Part shown: piece after piece, positions 45,801 to 55,065 of the stretch
Numbering within the stretch: the first letter of the stretch is position 1
How the letters are laid out: the number at the start of each line of letters is the position of its first letter
From: Secundilactobacillus malefermentans DSM 5705 = KCTC 3548
Lineage (GTDB): Bacteria > Bacillota > Bacilli > Lactobacillales > Lactobacillaceae
Assembly: GCF_001436395.1 (NCBI RefSeq)
Contig: NZ_AZGJ01000009.1
Span: forward strand, 1-55,106
DNA: 55,106 bases
Direction of reading: 5' to 3'
The notes under the pieces: generated by a model
Databases searched by the model: none
Told to the model about the DNA's origin: nothing
What the model saw: only the letters and a program-made list of their open reading frames with translations
Translations under genes and position numbers: made by a program

Positions 45801-48458
45801 TTAATTCTTTAGGTCCGCTAACCGATCTTTCGTTGCTTGTAGCTTCGCTTCGTTATCAGTTTGCTTTTGACGCTCTGCCTCAACCACACTATCCGGAGCA
45901 TTTGAAACGAATCGCTCGTTTGCTAATTTTCCTTTGGCTCTTTTTACCTCAGATTCAAACTTAGCGATTTCTTTTTCTAATCGTTTAGCCTCATCATCAA
46001 GGTCCACGAGTTCTTCGAGTGGTACGTATATTTCTGCATTCAAAATAATACCGGTCATCGAAAGCTTAGGTGCCTCCACGTTTGCGCCAATTTCAAGCTG
46101 CTTTGGATGTGCAAAACGTTCAATATAATCTTGATTTTCGGTCAAAATTCGTTCAACGTTTTTATCACTCGTCTTGATCAGTAAATCAATTGGCGTTGCC
46201 ATTGGGGCATTAGCTTCTGCCCGAATATTACGAACCGCTTTAATCAATTCAATCAATGATGCCATATCATCACTTGCCTGAGCATTCTTAAATTCAGTAT
46301 GCGTCACTGGATATTCCGCCGTTACTAACGACTTACCTTCATGTGGCATAGACAACCAAATTTTCTCAGTAACAAACGGCATAATTGGGTGTAACAACTT
46401 TAAGGTTTGGTCAAGAACATAAGCTAGAACATTTTGGGTATTTGCTTTGGCTTTTTCATCATTACCATTCAAAATTTCTTTACTCATTTCAATGTACCAA
46501 TCACAGAAGTCGTTCCAGATGAAATCATAAAGGGCTCTTCCTGCTTCACCAAAGTTAAATTTATCAAACTTATCAGTAACCTGTTCAACTGTTTCATTTA
46601 ACTGGTTCAGAATCCATTTGTCTGCTAAATTCCATTCTGATTGATTGGGAAGTGAAGGCTTCTTCACGTCACCCAAATTCATAATGACAAATCGACTAGC
46701 ATTCCAAATTTTATTAATAAAGTTCCATGCAGAATCCATTTTTGTGTAGCTAAAACGCACATCTTGACCAGGAGTAGAGCCATTTGAAAGGAACCAACGA
46801 AGTGCATCAGCACCGTATTTATCAATCACGTCCATTGGATCAATTCCATTACCTAATGACTTACTCATCTTACGGCCTTGCTCATCTCTGATTAGCCCAT
46901 GTAAAAGGACATGCTTAAATGGCCGCTTCTCGGTGAACTCCAAACTTTGGAAAATCATTCGAGAAACCCAGAAAAAGATGATATCATAACCAGTCACCAA
47001 TGTATCCGTTGGGAAATACCGTTTATAGTCTTCAGCATCTGTATTTGGCCAGCCCATCGTTGAAAACGGCCATAACGCGCTAGAGAACCAAGTGTCAAGA
47101 ACATCCTTGTCCTGGTCCCAATTCTCAATATCTTTAGGAGCCGTTTCACCAACATAGGCTTCACCGGTCTTTTTATTATACCAAGCTGGAATTTGGTGAC
47201 CCCACCATAATTGACGAGAAATAACCCAGTCATGAACGCCTTCCATCCACTGTGTAAAGGTTCCTTCAAAGCGATCCGGCACAAAATCAACTCGTTGATC
47301 AGTCGATTGGTTCTTGATAGCAGCTTCTGCAAGTGGCTTCATCTTAACGAACCATTGCGTTGAAAGTCGTGCTTCAACTTGAACGCCGGTTCTTTCTGAA
47401 TGGCCAACTGAATGCACAATTGGAACGACCTTAATCATCAAATCTTGATCTTCAAGATCTTTTACCATTGCCTTACGAGCTTCAAAGCGATCCATTCCAG
47501 CGTATTTACCAGCCTTTTCATTCATGCTGGCATCCTCATTCATCGTGTTAATTCGTTCAAGGTTATGACGGTTCCCAACCTTAAAGTCATTAGGATCATG
47601 AGCTGGCGTTATTTTTACCATTCCTGTTCCAAACTCAGGGTCAACGTATTGATCAGCAATGATTGGTATCTTTCGGTTAGCAAGTGGTAAAATGACTTCT
47701 TTTCCAACCAATTCTTTATAACGATCATCACTAGGATTAACCGCAACCGCTGTATCACCCATCATCGTTTCAGGACGAGTCGTTGCAATTTCAATGTAGT
47801 TTTTACCATTAAAAGTTGTGTCATCTACGAATGGATACTTAACATGATAAAAAGCACCCTTATCATCCTTATGAATAACTTCAATATCAGATAACGCGGT
47901 TCTTGCTTGTGGATCCCAATTAATAATATATTCGCCACGATAAATTAGACCTTTATTGTAAAGCGAAACGAATACCTTCTTAACGGCATCTGATAAGCCA
48001 TCATCTAATGTAAAGCGTTCACGAGAATAATCGAGAGAAAGGCCTAATTTTGCCCATTGTTTATGAATGGTACCGGCATATTCATCCTTCCATTCCCAAA
48101 CTTTTTCAATGAACTTTTCCCGACCGAGATCATACCGACTAATTCCCTGTTCACGTAATTTTGCTTCAACCTTTGCCTGAGTGGCAATACCAGCGTGATC
48201 CATTCCTGGCAACCATAAAGTATCAAAGCCTTGCATTCGTTTTTGTCGAATAATCATATCTTGCAATGTTGTATCCCATGCGTGTCCCAAATGAAGTTTT
48301 CCAGTTACATTCGGCGGTGGAATAACAATGGAATACGGATGAGCTTTCTTATTACCACTTGGTTTGAAAACATCTTCATCAAGCCATTCTTGGTATCTGC
48401 CGGTTTCAACTGCGGCAGGGTCGTACTTGGTCGACATATCAATTTCTTTTTCTGACAT
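45801..48458 (-). CDS. valS: Valine--tRNA ligase
   Basis: A class I synthetase of 885 aa. It has [14 protein letters not shown] (HIGH motif) near residue 47, the editing (CP1) domain with [25 protein letters not shown] (KMSKS), the anticodon-binding domain with [10 protein letters not shown], and the C-terminal coiled-coil tRNA-binding arm. The ATG at 48458 has GGAG eight bases upstream. Controlled by a Val T-box. Confidence 0.98.
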   Translation of the reverse strand: MSEKEIDMSTKYDPAAVETGRYQEWLDEDVFKPSGNKKAHPYSIVIPPPNVTGKLHLGHAWDTTLQDMIIRQKRMQGFDTLWLPGMDHAGIATQAKVEAKLREQGISRYDLGREKFIEKVWEWKDEYAGTIHKQWAKLGLSLDYSRERFTLDDGLSDAVKKVFVSLYNKGLIYRGEYIINWDPQARTALSDIEVIHKDDKGAFYHVKYPFVDDTTFNGKNYIEIATTRPETMMGDTAVAVNPSDDRYKELVGKEVILPLANRKIPIIADQYVDPEFGTGMVKITPAHDPNDFKVGNRHNLERINTMNEDASMNEKAGKYAGMDRFEARKAMVKDLEDQDLMIKVVPIVHSVGHSERTGVQVEARLSTQWFVKMKPLAEAAIKNQSTDQRVDFVPDRFEGTFTQWMEGVHDWVISRQLWWGHQIPAWYNKKTGEAYVGETAPKDIENWDQDKDVLDTWFSSALWPFSTMGWPNTDAEDYKRYFPTDTLVTGYDIIFFWVSRMIFQSLEFTEKRPFKHVLLHGLIRDEQGRKMSKSLGNGIDPMDVIDKYGADALRWFLSNGSTPGQDVRFSYTKMDSAWNFINKIWNASRFVIMNLGDVKKPSLPNQSEWNLADKWILNQLNETVEQVTDKFDKFNFGEAGRALYDFIWNDFCDWYIEMSKEILNGNDEKAKANTQNVLAYVLDQTLKLLHPIMPFVTEKIWLSMPHEGKSLVTAEYPVTHTEFKNAQASDDMASLIELIKAVRNIRAEANAPMATPIDLLIKTSDKNVERILTENQDYIERFAHPKQLEIGANVEAPKLSMTGIILNAEIYVPLEELVDLDDEAKRLEKEIAKFESEVKRAKGKLANERFVSNAPDSVVEAERQKQTDNEAKLQATKDRLADLKN

Positions 48459-48489
48459 CAAAATCACTCCCTATTTTTTCGCTATCTAA

Positions 48490-48731
48490 GAAAAAAAGCA
48501 CCCCGCCTATGTCATAAACATAGGACGAAGTGCTCGCGGTACCACCTAAATTGGGCTTTTAACCCCTCTTAAATAACATGTTTTAACGGCCGTTACTCCG
48601 AATTTACCTACTAGGTTCAGTAAATTTGCTCACAAGTTACCTTCAACTAAGTAAGGGACAAAGGTTTCAGCATTCCTTCGCTCTCTAAACCGCTTAATTA
48701 GTTTACTCTCTTGTTCAAAGCATTATTTATA
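48490..48731 (-). promoter_or_regulatory. T-box riboswitch with valine (GUA) specifier
   Basis: On minus, Stem I shows base helix ACAAG/CUUGU, an AGUA S-turn, and upper helix AACUAA/UUAGUU. The loop strand reads GAA-G-GUA-A, so the specifier is GUA (Val). The core AGGTGGTACCGCGAGC (48532-48547) precedes a terminator hairpin (48497-48534) and a run of seven T. Together with its promoter it fills the gap between valS and tpx. Confidence 0.92.
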
Positions 48732-48737
48732 AGTCCC

Positions 48738-48766
48738 ATACTAGCTATTTTTGACCTATTCGTCAA
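48738..48766 (-). promoter_or_regulatory. valS leader promoter
   Basis: On minus: TTGACG (48761-48766), 17 bases, TAGTAT (48738-48743). The -35 box lies inside the last codons of tpx. Confidence 0.65.
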
Positions 48767-49265
48767 CTCTCGGCGTTAATTTTTCGAGTGCATCGAGAGC
48801 TTTCAAATAGTCAGGTTCATGATGGATTTCAGAAACGATTTCACGATAAGTAATAGTACCCTCACCATCCACCACAAAAATTGATCGCGCTAAATTTCCG
48901 TTTACGGAAATATAGAGCCCCATTGCATAACCAAACGACAATTCCTCATCAGAAAGAACCTGCATGTTTTCAACACCCTCAACGGCACACCATGCCTCTT
49001 GCTCCTTGATTGTGTTGTTAGAAATTGTAACAAATTTAGCATCAGGATAATGGTCGGCTTGCTGATTGAATTTACGAGTTTGAATACTACATACCCGAGT
49101 ATTAATATCCGGCACAACGCTAATGACCATTGGCTTTCCAATTAGTGAAGCCATCTTAATTTTCTCGTCGGTATCACTAAAGACCTTAAACTTCGGTAAC
49201 TTATCGGAAACTTCGGGCGGGTTGCCACTTAATTCAACAGGTGAACCATCGTCATTTACTCTCAC
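48756..49265 (-). CDS. tpx: Thiol peroxidase, atypical 2-Cys peroxiredoxin
   Basis: A 169-aa peroxiredoxin reducing H2O2 and alkyl peroxides with thioredoxin. The peroxidatic C59 lies in NTRVCSIQTR and the resolving C93 in EAWCAVEG; the 34-residue spacing equals that of E. coli Tpx (C61/C95). I start at a GTG at 49265 with AAGGAG nine bases upstream; the frame extends 20 codons farther, over the promoter. trxA in this window is a likely reductant. Confidence 0.92.
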   Translation of the reverse strand: MRVNDDGSPVELSGNPPEVSDKLPKFKVFSDTDEKIKMASLIGKPMVISVVPDINTRVCSIQTRKFNQQADHYPDAKFVTISNNTIKEQEAWCAVEGVENMQVLSDEELSFGYAMGLYISVNGNLARSIFVVDGEGTITYREIVSEIHHEPDYLKALDALEKLTPRVDE

Positions 49266-49296
49266 GTAAATCCACTCCTTCTTTATAGCTAACCCT

Positions 49297-49325
49297 AAGA
49301 TACCGCGTAACTGAGTGTCTTTCAA
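49297..49325 (-). promoter_or_regulatory. tpx promoter
   Basis: On minus: TTGAAA (49320-49325), 17 bases, TATCTT (49297-49302), about 32 bases before the GTG start. Confidence 0.55.
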
Positions 49326-49367
49326 GCACCTTTTCTTAAAGATTCCAAACTTTTTGTGTGAATGCCT

Positions 49368-50585
49368 TTATAGAAGTTCTGCAAAAACATCCGATTGTTG
49401 ATTTAGGAACTTTTCATTTGGTTTTACATCCACAATTTTAATACCTTCAACTGCTTCTTTAACCAAACCATCAACATCAATTAGTTTTTCAAAGTTTCGT
49501 GATTTATCCAAGGCCGGACGGGTTTTAGGTGCAGGAGGTGTGAAAATGGTACAACAATCCTCAAACGGTAGAATTGATAAATCATAAGTGCCAATTTTTT
49601 CGGCGATTCTAATGATTTCTTCCTTATCCATTGAAACTAAAGGTCTCAAAACAGGGAGTGTGGTCACATCGTTAATCGCCATCATACTCTCCAAGGTTTG
49701 AGATGCAACTTGTCCCAAAGCCTCACCTGTAAAAATTCCCTTTGTATGACGAGATTCTGCAATTGCAGCAGTAATTCTAAGCATCATACGACGCTGAATG
49801 GTCATCAAATAACCTTCTGGTACCTTTTCTTTAATTTCTTCTTGAATCTTCCTAAATGGAACCTGAATAAATTGGATATTGCCACCAAAAGTTGCAATCT
49901 TTCCAGTTAATTCCTCGGCCTTTGCAAGAGCTTGCTCACTCGTATAGGGCGGGCTAAAAAAATGGACCATATCTAGCTTAACTCCGCGTTTCATTGCTAG
50001 ATATGAGGCAACTGGTGAATCAATACCGCCAGATAACATCATGACGGCACGACCACCGGTTCCAACTGGTAAGCCACCAGCTCCAGGGATAATTTCACTC
50101 GTTAGATAAACGCCATTTAATCGAATTTCCACTCTTAAAGTTATGTCAGGCTTCTTCATTTTAACTTCGATACCTGGAACATGTTCCAAAACATATCCCC
50201 CCAGCATATCGTTTAGCTGATTTGTATCAAACTCAAAATCATGATCCTGACGGCGCGTATTTATCTTAAATGTTGTTCCAGTTTTAAACTGTTCTTTCAC
50301 CATTGCTGCTGCGGTCTCTTTAATCGTCTCAATATCTTTAGCCACCTTAACCGAGGGCGAAAGATTTTCAATTCCAAAGACACCACTTAAACGTTCGATT
50401 ACGGCACTTGATGATTCTCCATTTAAGGTGACATGGAGTCGATCATGTTGCGCTTTTATCTCCAAATTAGGAAATTCTTGCAAACTTTGTCGCACATTTT
50501 TCCCTAATTGACGAATAAAATCTTTTCTATTTTTTCCTTTGGTGGATAGTTCACCATACCGCACCATGATTTCAGAATATTTCAT
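49368..50585 (-). CDS. thiI: tRNA 4-thiouridine synthetase ThiI
   Basis: A 405-aa protein with a ferredoxin-like and THUMP N-terminus (1-165) and a PP-loop ATPase domain with SGGIDSP at 185-191. It makes s4U8 in tRNA. The C-terminal rhodanese domain of E. coli ThiI is absent, as usual in Firmicutes, so sulfur should come straight from the adjacent NifZ. C344 (EDCCTIF) aligns with the conserved cysteine of the catalytic disulfide. It starts 22 bases after nifZ. Confidence 0.96.
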   Translation of the reverse strand: MKYSEIMVRYGELSTKGKNRKDFIRQLGKNVRQSLQEFPNLEIKAQHDRLHVTLNGESSSAVIERLSGVFGIENLSPSVKVAKDIETIKETAAAMVKEQFKTGTTFKINTRRQDHDFEFDTNQLNDMLGGYVLEHVPGIEVKMKKPDITLRVEIRLNGVYLTSEIIPGAGGLPVGTGGRAVMMLSGGIDSPVASYLAMKRGVKLDMVHFFSPPYTSEQALAKAEELTGKIATFGGNIQFIQVPFRKIQEEIKEKVPEGYLMTIQRRMMLRITAAIAESRHTKGIFTGEALGQVASQTLESMMAINDVTTLPVLRPLVSMDKEEIIRIAEKIGTYDLSILPFEDCCTIFTPPAPKTRPALDKSRNFEKLIDVDGLVKEAVEGIKIVDVKPNEKFLNQQSDVFAELL

Positions 50586-50607
50586 TGCTTACTCCCTTCC
50601 CTAAAGA

Positions 50608-51768
50608 CTAGTTTGTCGTTTCATTACTAAGTTTCTTAAATTGATCATATAATTCATCGAATACTCGATTAAATTCATCAGCTTCTTCAAGCGTATTATG
50701 TTCATCAAGTGACACCCGAATGGCACTCGTTGAAATTCCCTCCGGAACGTTCATTGCGGCCAGTGTGCTAGATACCATGTGTTTCTTTGAAGAACAAGCA
50801 CTGGTCGTTGAAATATAAATTTGATGCTCCTCAAACGCATGCACAATCGTTTCACCACGAACCCCTCTGATTGCAAAGCAAAGAATGTGTGGTGCAAATC
50901 CTTCATTATCTTCAGAGAATAATGTTACGAGTGGAAACTCTTTGACATGATTCAAAATTCGTTCTTTAACAGCCCGCTGTCGTTGAACTTTATCCTGCTC
51001 ATTTGTCAACAAAAGCCTAAGTGCTTTGGACATTGCTGCAATTGCTGGCAAGTTTTCAGTTCCGCTTCTTAGGTTTCGTTCCTGACCACCACCCGTTAAT
51101 AGCGGTGCAATTCGTCTTCCTCTTCGCGCGTAAATGAATCCAATACCACGAGGTGCATGGAATTTATGGCCAGAGAACGAAATGAAGTCAACACGATCAT
51201 TAAAAATTAAATCTGAAATCCCTTTGCCAATTCCCTGTACAGCATCAATGTGATAATGGACCTTTGGATAATCCTTAAGAACATCCGCAACCTCTATAAG
51301 CGGCTGAATCGTACCAATCTCATTGTTCACAGCCATAACTGAAACTAGAATTGTTGTTGGCCGTAAAGCTGCTTTCAGATCATCTATTGATATCCGACCA
51401 TGCTCATCAACTGGTAGATAAGTAACTTCAAATCCCAGTTGTTTCAACTGTTCCATTGAATTGTGAATGGCGGGATGTTCAACTGCAGTCGTAATCAAAT
51501 GATTACCAAATTCACGTTTTTCGATTGCAGTTCCCTTTAGAACCCAGTTGTCGCCTTCAGTTCCACCACTCGTAAATAGAATCTCACTCAATGAAACACC
51601 AAGTAAATCAGCAATTTGCTGACGAGATTGCTCTAGTAGGCCAAATGCCTGCTCGCCAAACTTGTGCAAACTAGAAGGATTGCCCCAAATTTGTTTGCTA
51701 ACCGCGTCATATGTAGAAACGACTTCTGGGTCAGCCTGCGTTGTTGCACTGTTATCAAAATATATCAT
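50608..51768 (-). CDS. nifZ: Cysteine desulfurase, NifZ type (ThiI partner)
   Basis: A 386-aa PLP enzyme that mobilises sulfur from cysteine. The PLP lysine K202 lies in SFSGHKFHAPRGIG, the persulfide cysteine C325 in TTSACSSKKH, and the N-terminal YFDNSATTQ is typical. Its place next to thiI fits Bacillus NifZ, which serves s4U formation, rather than SUF iron-sulfur assembly. It is expressed from a near-consensus extended promoter. Confidence 0.92.
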   Translation of the reverse strand: MIYFDNSATTQADPEVVSTYDAVSKQIWGNPSSLHKFGEQAFGLLEQSRQQIADLLGVSLSEILFTSGGTEGDNWVLKGTAIEKREFGNHLITTAVEHPAIHNSMEQLKQLGFEVTYLPVDEHGRISIDDLKAALRPTTILVSVMAVNNEIGTIQPLIEVADVLKDYPKVHYHIDAVQGIGKGISDLIFNDRVDFISFSGHKFHAPRGIGFIYARRGRRIAPLLTGGGQERNLRSGTENLPAIAAMSKALRLLLTNEQDKVQRQRAVKERILNHVKEFPLVTLFSEDNEGFAPHILCFAIRGVRGETIVHAFEEHQIYISTTSACSSKKHMVSSTLAAMNVPEGISTSAIRVSLDEHNTLEEADEFNRVFDELYDQFKKLSNETTN

Positions 51769-51823
51769 CTTATATAAATTCCTCTTTATTTAGATTGGTT
51801 CGACTCCAATCGAAATCCTAACA

Positions 51824-51851
51824 ATTATAACAGATATGTCACTTCATTCAA
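51824..51851 (-). promoter_or_regulatory. nifZ-thiI promoter
   Basis: On minus: TTGAAT (51846-51851), 16 bases, TATAAT (51824-51829) preceded by TGT. The leader contains a 6-bp hairpin with a 7-base loop (51793-51811). Confidence 0.7.
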
Positions 51852-51874
51852 GGGTTCCGATTTCAAACAAAAAA

Positions 51875-51897
51875 CGCCTAGCATTAGTTGCTCGACG
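51875..51897 (-). terminator. Terminator after ezrA
   Basis: An 8-bp stem with one mismatch and one G-U pair (51875-51882 with 51890-51897), followed on minus by TTTTTTG. It begins within a few bases of the ezrA stop. Confidence 0.75.
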
Positions 51898-51899
51898 TC

Positions 51900-53606
51900 T
51901 TATTTGGTTTGTATCGACTTATAGTAACTATCTTCTAGTCGTTTGTATGACCCAGGTTCTACTTTATCTAATGCCGTCGCAATCGTTTCAAGGCTTTCGG
52001 TATACTTGTACTCTCTATCAAAAAGAGCTTTTGCCTTTTGGCTTGCGGTTTCAATTTCTGGTTTAGATAATCGGAATCTATTAGCATATTGGATTAACTG
52101 TTCTGCCAGTTTGGCGCTGTCTCGCAAATCAGTTGATTTCTCTTTTAAGGTATCTAAATCCGACTGAATCATGATTAATTGCTTCGTGATTTCTTCCATA
52201 TTTATTTGAACTTGACCAATAGCATCCGCCAACTTATCAACTTCATCACTGACAACAAAGAAATAATCTAAGTAATCTTTCGGCAGCCCTGGTAAATTCA
52301 AATTCTCAATATTTCGCTTTAAACTATGCATTTCGAAATCAAAGCGTTGAAGTGTTTCTCTCGCTTTCTTTTCTTCGTCACTCAAAGCAGAAACGCTATC
52401 ATTTATTTCAGTCTGTTGCTTTTCAATTTGAGTTAATTCTACTTTTTGTTTTTCTTGTCTCTTTAGAATTTCAGAATAAACAGCTGATTTTTCCGTTAAA
52501 CTTTGAATATCTAGTTGATAACCATCGTTAATCTGCTTCAATTGCTCTGTTAATCCCCTTGCGGTCGCAACTTCATCATGATCTAACGTATAGTTTTGAT
52601 TAAGTCGTTCAAGTTCTCTTAATAACACCCTATTTTGGTTTTGAGCATGTGCAATGAACCTTGAAAGCACGTCCAAGTTTTCTTCAACAGGACCTCTTGC
52701 CTGATACTCAGTCTCCATTGCGGCGTACAAGCGATCAATTTGTTTTTCAATTCTCGCATTTGCAGCACTAGCATCTTCAATTTTTAAACCTTCAAGTGCT
52801 TGTTTACTTGTTTCAATTTGTTTGCCAAGCCCAGCGATTTCCCGCTCAAAGTCCATTTTAGGAAAATTGAAGTGTTGCTTCATCATTTGCTGACTACCAG
52901 TTTTGATTTCAGTAAGCTGAGCAGGAAATTCTGTTGCAATATCTTTATACAAACCAGGTATTGCAGAAAGAAGTTCTTCTAGCCGTCCCGTCTCCGTTCT
53001 TAAGCTTTCGAGAATACTCTCAGCGTGTTCATGATCCCCTTCACTCGTAAACTTAGAGAAGTCATCAAAGTCCGCTTCTAATCCACTGAGCATATCTTCA
53101 AGCTTATCAATGCTCGGACCATATGAAAAATTCTTAGCAAGTAACGTTTTACGAATTTCCTGATACTTGCTTTCCAAATCAGACACTGCTTGACGGTGTT
53201 GACGATCAATTTCTTGGAGGTCTGCCAATCCAGTTTTCACAGAATTGAATTCTTGTTCCATTACGGTGACTAACTCTGCTAATTTATTGCGCGTTTCCCT
53301 AGCAGCAAAAATCTGGAAGTTTTTCGTTTGTGCTTCTCCAGCTTCTAGTTGTTCAGAAAATTGCTTTTCACGATTTGAATCAATATCTTCAAAGCTTTTT
53401 TGCAAATCATTAAAATCCTGTAACGACTTCCCAGTTAGACTAAGCCGATTCGCTTTTTTGATATCTGCACTCAATGACTCTTTATCTAATTTCTCTTTTC
53501 GATCACGTAACTCTTTAAGTTGCTGATTCACGTGATGTTGATATGCCAAAACGCCAATGTAGATGACGATGGCCAAAACAATGATTCCCACAAGAACCCT
53601 TATCAT
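51900..53606 (-). CDS. ezrA: Septation ring formation regulator EzrA
   Basis: A 568-aa negative regulator of FtsZ ring assembly. One N-terminal transmembrane helix (residues 3-22) with the N-terminus outside is followed by an almost wholly alpha-helical, spectrin-like cytoplasmic part. Gln, Glu, Lys and Leu heptads are visible throughout. GGATGGGG lies five bases before the ATG. Single gene, bracketed by its own promoter and terminator. Confidence 0.95.
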   Translation of the reverse strand: MIRVLVGIIVLAIVIYIGVLAYQHHVNQQLKELRDRKEKLDKESLSADIKKANRLSLTGKSLQDFNDLQKSFEDIDSNREKQFSEQLEAGEAQTKNFQIFAARETRNKLAELVTVMEQEFNSVKTGLADLQEIDRQHRQAVSDLESKYQEIRKTLLAKNFSYGPSIDKLEDMLSGLEADFDDFSKFTSEGDHEHAESILESLRTETGRLEELLSAIPGLYKDIATEFPAQLTEIKTGSQQMMKQHFNFPKMDFEREIAGLGKQIETSKQALEGLKIEDASAANARIEKQIDRLYAAMETEYQARGPVEENLDVLSRFIAHAQNQNRVLLRELERLNQNYTLDHDEVATARGLTEQLKQINDGYQLDIQSLTEKSAVYSEILKRQEKQKVELTQIEKQQTEINDSVSALSDEEKKARETLQRFDFEMHSLKRNIENLNLPGLPKDYLDYFFVVSDEVDKLADAIGQVQINMEEITKQLIMIQSDLDTLKEKSTDLRDSAKLAEQLIQYANRFRLSKPEIETASQKAKALFDREYKYTESLETIATALDKVEPGSYKRLEDSYYKSIQTK

Positions 53607-53695
53607 TTGGACCCCATCCTTTATTACAGCATAATAAAATTATGTACTATTGTTGCTTTTTTTGAATTTTCACACTAAAATCTAAGCTAATCTAA

Positions 53696-53718
53696 ATTAT
53701 ATCATAGATAAGCGCTTA
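53696..53718 (-). promoter_or_regulatory. ezrA extended -10 with an overlapping cre-like palindrome
   Basis: On minus, TGATATAAT (TATAAT at 53696-53701) is a strong extended -10. Eight bases upstream lies the perfect 10-bp palindrome TAAGCGCTTA (53709-53718). The AAGCGCTT centre is that of many cre sites, but the outer bases depart from consensus at three positions. Confidence 0.45.
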
Positions 53719-53783
53719 CCTTCATCTGAATTTGGCATTATTACTGATATTAATTAAATTGATGACTATCGGAGGACTCAAAA

Positions 53784-54251
53784 TTGACTGAAACTGATTT
53801 TTCAATTGTAAACGAACAGATTGATGCCTTACTCACGGGAGAAACTAATCCCGTTGCAAATCTTTCAAATGCATCCGCGCTCTTATTTGATACCATTACC
53901 GACATTAACTGGGCTGGCTTCTATCTATATAATGAAGAAACCGAAGCTTTGGACCTTGGACCTTTTCAAGGAAAAGTTGCTTGCATGCACATTAATAACG
54001 GCAGCGGAGTTTGTGGAACTGCTTTTAAAACAAACACCGTTACCCGAGTTAAAAACGTTCACGAGTTTCCTGGACACATTGCCTGCGATTCCGACAGCAA
54101 TGCTGAACTCGTTGTTCCCCTTGAAGTATCCGGAAAGTTAATCGGTGTCATGGATATTGATTCAAAATCGCTCGATCGATTTTCTGACGATGATCAAGCA
54201 GGACTGACTAAATTTGCGTCAGTCCTAGCATCACACCTTGACATTGCCTAG
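53784..54251 (+). CDS. msrC: Free methionine-(R)-sulfoxide reductase (GAF domain)
   Basis: A 155-aa single-GAF protein. Three cysteines, C67 (VACMHI), C77 (GVCGTAF) and C101 (HIACDS), have spacings 10 and 24, as in the experimentally characterised fRMsr enzymes of E. coli and yeast. It should reduce free L-methionine-R-sulfoxide with thioredoxin. The start is a TTG at 53784 with GGAGGA eight bases upstream. It lies directly before rpsD, like Bacillus ytsP, and the rpsD promoter overlaps its last codons. Confidence 0.9.
   Translation: MTETDFSIVNEQIDALLTGETNPVANLSNASALLFDTITDINWAGFYLYNEETEALDLGPFQGKVACMHINNGSGVCGTAFKTNTVTRVKNVHEFPGHIACDSDSNAELVVPLEVSGKLIGVMDIDSKSLDRFSDDDQAGLTKFASVLASHLDIA
54200..54226 (+). 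repeat. Inverted repeat in the 3' end of the GAF gene
   Basis: A perfect 9-bp stem AGGACTGAC/GTCAGTCCT with a 9-base loop, inside codons for the last helix. No T tract follows, so it is not an ordinary terminator. It ends 12 bases before the rpsD -35. Confidence 0.6.
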
Positions 54252-54267
54252 TTAGTCGCGTTATACT
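54238..54267 (+). promoter_or_regulatory. rpsD promoter
   Basis: TTGACA (54238-54243), 18 bases, TATACT (54262-54267). The -35 lies inside the end of the upstream gene. Confidence 0.75.
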
Positions 54268-54273
54268 GCTCTT

Positions 54274-54446
54274 TGTGTAAAATAATGCAGCGGTGAGCGG
54301 TAAGCTCGTCAACAGATCACTGCCCAATAGGCGGTTCAATAAGTAACCTGCGGCTGCATATGGCGAAAGTTGCAAAGCGATCTGCACGAATACTAAGTTC
54401 ACAGAGGATTATTTTACTCCAAATACAATATTGGAGGAACTACTTT
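54274..54446 (+). promoter_or_regulatory. rpsD leader, probable S4 autoregulatory RNA
   Basis: A 170-base untranslated leader with a long-range helix ATGCAGC/GCTGCAT (54285-54291 with 54353-54359) enclosing further GC-rich arms, and GGAGG at 54433-54437, ten bases before the ATG. In Bacillus, S4 represses rpsD by binding a leader of this kind. The assignment here rests on position and length plus the helix. Confidence 0.6.
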
Positions 54447-55058
54447 ATGTCACGTTATACAGGACCAAGCTGGCGTATTTCACGTCGTCTTGGCATTTCA
54501 CTTTCAGGTACAGGTAAAGAATTATCACGTCGTCCATACGCTCCTGGCGATCACGGTCAAGGCCGTCGTCAAAAGCTTTCAGAATATGGAACTCAATTAC
54601 GTGAAAAGCAAAAGCTTCGTTTCATGTACGGAATGACTGAACGTCAATTCCATAATTTGTTCGTTAGAGCTGGTAAGATTCGTGAAGGTAAGCATGGTGT
54701 TAACTTCATGATCTTACTCGAACGTCGTCTTGACAACGTTGTTTACCGTTTAGGTTTAGCAACAACTCGTCGCCAAGCTCGTCAACTTGTTAACCATGGT
54801 CACATTACTGTGGATGGCAAGCGCGTTGATATTCCTTCATACGAAGTTACAGTTGGCCAAGTTGTCAGCGTTCGTGAGAAGTCAAAAGACTTACAAATTA
54901 TCAAGGATGCCGTTGAAGCAGTTGTTGGTCGTCCTCAATACGTTGAGTTCGATGCAGACAAGCTTGAAGGTTCACTTTCACGTTTACCACAACGTGAAGA
55001 ATTGGAAGCTGATATCGACGAATCATTAATCGTTGAATACTACAACCAATTATCATAA
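54447..55058 (+). CDS. rpsD: 30S ribosomal protein S4
   Basis: A 203-aa primary 16S-binding protein. The N-terminus [18 protein letters not shown] and the GDHGQGRR block are of the zinc-free type. The S4 RNA-binding domain (about 95-160) has [20 protein letters not shown] and [13 protein letters not shown]. The ATG at 54447 has GGAGG ten bases upstream; the frame continues upstream into the leader but without similarity. It probably autoregulates through its leader. Confidence 0.98.
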   Translation: MSRYTGPSWRISRRLGISLSGTGKELSRRPYAPGDHGQGRRQKLSEYGTQLREKQKLRFMYGMTERQFHNLFVRAGKIREGKHGVNFMILLERRLDNVVYRLGLATTRRQARQLVNHGHITVDGKRVDIPSYEVTVGQVVSVREKSKDLQIIKDAVEAVVGRPQYVEFDADKLEGSLSRLPQREELEADIDESLIVEYYNQLS

Positions 55059-55065
55059 TTGTCAT

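Noticed and set aside
51793-51811. A tRNA-like T arm: 6-bp stem with a TTCGACT loop on the plus strand
   Set aside because: No acceptor, D or anticodon arm can be drawn around it and no CCA-type end follows. It lies in the leader of nifZ on the opposite strand, so it is probably a chance hairpin.
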